From Streptomyces endophytica (lineage in GTDB: Bacteria > Actinomycetota > Actinomycetes > Streptomycetales > Streptomycetaceae), in contig NZ_CP110636.1 of assembly GCF_026153355.1 (NCBI RefSeq), positions 3,596,001 through 3,660,000 of the forward strand: a stretch of DNA of 64,000 bases. The letters run 5' to 3'. How positions within the stretch are numbered: the stretch's first letter is position 1; every line of letters starts with the position of its first letter. The notes beneath the pieces are model-generated. The model saw only the letters and a program-made list of their open reading frames with translations. It ran no database searches and was not told the origin of the DNA. Positions 62,112-64,000 of this stretch are shown piece after piece. Both the position numbers and the translations under genes were made by a program.

Positions 62112-63268
62112 TCAGGGCGTGCCCGCGGGTGTGGGGTGGTCGGCGAGGCCGAGGCGCCAGAGGGAGGTCACTTCGGCCATGCGGGCCACGTGGAGCGGGT
62201 CCGAGGTGTCGCGGGCGCGGGGGTGCCGTGGGGCGATGTCGAGGCGGCCGAGGACGTGAGGCCCGCCTGGGCGATGGTGTCGAGGAGTTCGGCGCGCGGG
62301 CGTAGACCGAGGTGTTCCGCCAGGTCGGAGAGGATCAGCCAGCCTTCGCCGGTCTCGGTGAGGTGGGCGGCGAGGCCGTTGAGGAAGCCGTGCAGCATGC
62401 GGTTGCCGGGGTCGTAGACCGCGTGCTCCACGGGAGACGTCGGTTTCGCGGGCACCCATGGGGGGTTGCAGACGATCAGTGGGGCGCGGCCGGACGGGAA
62501 CAGGTCCGCCTCGGTCACCTCCACCCGGTCGGCCACGCCCAGCCGTTCGGTGTTCTCGCGGGCGCAGGCCAGTGCGCGGGGGTCCTGGTCCGTGGCCACG
62601 ATCCGGCGCACGCCGCGGCGGGCGAGGACCGAGGCCAGTACGCCGGTGCCGGTGCCGATGTCGAACGCCAGGTCCTGGGAGGGGAGGGAGGCCTCGGCGA
62701 CCAGGTCGACGTACTCGCCGCGGGCGGGGGAGAAGACGCCGTAGTGGGGATGGATCCGGTCGCCGCCGAGCGCCGGGATCTCCACACCCTTCCTGCGCCA
62801 TTCGTTGGCGCCGATCAGGGCGAGGAGTTCGCGGAGGGAGAGGAGAGAAGGCTCATGGGCTGGGGCCCCGTAGGCCCGGGTGCAGGCCTCGCGGACGTCG
62901 GGGGCGCGGTGGAGCGGGACGTCGTACGACGCGTCGAGGGGGATCAGCAGCATGCCCAGGATGCGGGCGCGGTGGTTCTGCGCGGCGCGGTGCACATGGA
63001 ATGCCTGGGTGGGATCGGCGGGCAGCGGTTTGCGGGGGCGGCGGTCGATGCGGTGCGCCATCGCCGTCAGCAGCTGGCGGGCGTTGTGGAAGTCGCCGCG
63101 CCACAACAGGGCGGTGCCCTCACAGGCGAGTTTGTAGGCGTCGTTGGCCCGCGTCCGGTCGTCGGCGATGACGATACGGCGGGGTGGCGGGGAGCCGTTC
63201 TCGGAGCGCCAACGGGCGGAACGGGGCTGGTCGGCCTCGGTCCAATGGACGACCGGAGGTTGGTTCAC
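62112..63268 (-). CDS. Class I SAM-dependent methyltransferase, one apparent frameshift
   Basis: The protein of about 385 residues starts VNQPPVVHWTEADQ at GTG 63268. The SAM site is LAFDIGTGTGVLASVLARRG, the acidic residue lies in IVATDQDPRAL, and the catalytic-type motif is LIVCNPPWVPAKP. NPPW is found in methyltransferases that modify amide or exocyclic amino nitrogens, such as the PrmC/HemK group and rRNA enzymes. The frame breaks near 62254: DTIAQAGL must join VLGRLDIAPRHPRA. An N-terminal helical domain precedes the fold. The substrate is unknown. Confidence 0.83.
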
Positions 63269-63478
63269 CGAAATGTGCCTCGCGTGTGTGGTTCGGACCC
63301 GGCCCGGGGCGCCGACGGGCGGTGCCTGCCCCGCCCGCGGTGGGCGACTGTGGTGGTGGCGTCGCCGCATGCGCGGCTGGGCGGTGGGCGGGCTGTGACG
63401 CTTGACTCTACTCCGTTATGGGTGTCGCTCTTCTCCTCCGTCATGGCGTCGCTCTCTTCCGTAGGGGTGCTGCCTCGG

Positions 63479-64000
63479 TCAGTCGATGCCGAAGGGGGTG
63501 GCGTAGCGGACCGTGCCGCGCGGGGGTGGGGAGCCGTCGAGGGAGAGCGCGAGGAAGGCCTCGTCCGGCCAGGGATGCGGGGGAAGGATGCCGAACCGGC
63601 TCGCGGCCGGTGCGAAGCCGAAGCGTGGGTAATACGGCGGATGGCCGAGCACGAGGGCGGTGCGCTCGCCGGCCGCGCGGGCCGCGTCGAGGAGCGCCCG
63701 GATCACGGCACTGCCCGCACCGGACTTCTGGTGCGCCGGCAGCACCGCGCAGGGGGCGAGCGCGACGGCGGGCACGTCGTCGACATGGCAGCGGGTCAGC
63801 AGGGCGTGGGCGGCCGGGGTGCCGTCCGGTGCGTCGGCGACGTACGACAGTCCGGGCAGCCAGGCCGACCGGTCACGGCGCAGGGCGTCGACGAGATCCG
63901 CCTCCGCGGCCGTCTCGAAGGCCGTGAGGTTGATCCGGCGGACGGCCGGTATGTCCGCGGCGGCTTCCGGGCGGGCGCGCCAGACGGACCGGGCCGCGGT
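63479..64000 (-). CDS. GNAT-family N-acetyltransferase (cut by window edge)
   Basis: The frame enters from the right edge and ends at TGA 63479. Visible parts are RRINLTAFETAAEADLVDAL (helices of the GNAT fold), VALAPCAVLPAHQKSGAGSA (the acetyl-CoA binding loop, form QxxGxGxA), LVLGHPPYYPRFGFAPAASR and PDEAFLALSL. It matches the YhbS-like acetyltransferases, with about 175 residues present. The N-terminus lies outside. The space between 63269 and 63478 shows no gene. Confidence 0.87.
   Translation of the reverse strand, partial: TAARSVWRARPEAAADIPAVRRINLTAFETAAEADLVDALRRDRSAWLPGLSYVADAPDGTPAAHALLTRCHVDDVPAVALAPCAVLPAHQKSGAGSAVIRALLDAARAAGERTALVLGHPPYYPRFGFAPAASRFGILPPHPWPDEAFLALSLDGSPPPRGTVRYATPFGID

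Overview
The window is chromosomal DNA from a Streptomyces or close relative. GC is very high, most starts are ATG or GTG behind GGAGG-type ribosome sites, and several gene blocks follow the known S. coelicolor order: DUF3145, fabF, acpP, fabH, fabD and fasR, then aceE, DUF3052, a peroxiredoxin and the terD/terC genes. I recognise about 54 protein genes, one tRNA gene and two gene remnants. Both window ends cut through a gene.

Layout. 1-8.8 kb: a secreted protein fragment, an LppU-like lipoprotein gene, a TetR regulator divergent from a GH3 glycosidase, a DUF4097 lipoprotein, galM and an SGNH hydrolase lipoprotein. 9-15.7 kb: DUF3145, a 3-hydroxyisobutyrate-dehydrogenase-like enzyme and the fatty acid synthase genes fabD-fabH-acpP-fabF with regulator fasR. 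15.7-30.5 kb: pirin, a serine hydrolase, a MerR regulator with an aldo-keto reductase, an acyltransferase, a two-component system flanked by two DUF1023 hydrolase paralogues, a TetR/MFS drug-efflux pair and an I36 protease inhibitor. 30.6-34.9 kb: aceE, DUF3052 and peroxiredoxin. 35-44.4 kb: a tellurium-resistance (Ter) block with four TerD-domain proteins, TerC and a biosynthetic module (aldolase-like enzyme, phosphoribosyltransferase fusion, HAD phosphatase). 44.4-52.4 kb: an O-methyltransferase, an FmdB protein, a galactonate catabolic cluster (FadR regulator, dgoD, aldolase, kinase), a DUF4383 membrane protein and a coiled-coil protein. 52.5-57.4 kb: tRNA-Val, an integrase remnant, DUF1152, and a Trypco2 protein followed by a trypsin-like protease/NTPase/TPR protein of the conflict-system type. 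57.5-64 kb: VOC protein, alpha/beta hydrolase, MarR and TetR regulators, a kinase, a cupin remnant, a methyltransferase and a GNAT fragment.

Two window-wide patterns stand out. First, at least ten genes, including the normally essential fabD, are broken by apparent one-base losses, nearly all in C or G runs. This looks like sequencing or assembly error, so I treat those genes as probably intact. Second, many genes carry degenerate short tandem arrays that start at, or run through, their own stop codon, with unrelated unit sequences of 13 to 36 bp. I know of no named element that explains this.

Regulatory links visible in the sequence: two near-identical MerR-type promoters with 19-bp spacers precede the MerR operon and the dehydrogenase-like gene; a repeated CACCGC-GGTAYGA motif lies upstream of both the histidine kinase and the DUF4097 lipoprotein; two promoters of the form GGAACC-N17-CGT drive the two halves of the Ter block; and clear palindromic operators lie beside the TetR/MFS, MarR and fabD promoters.
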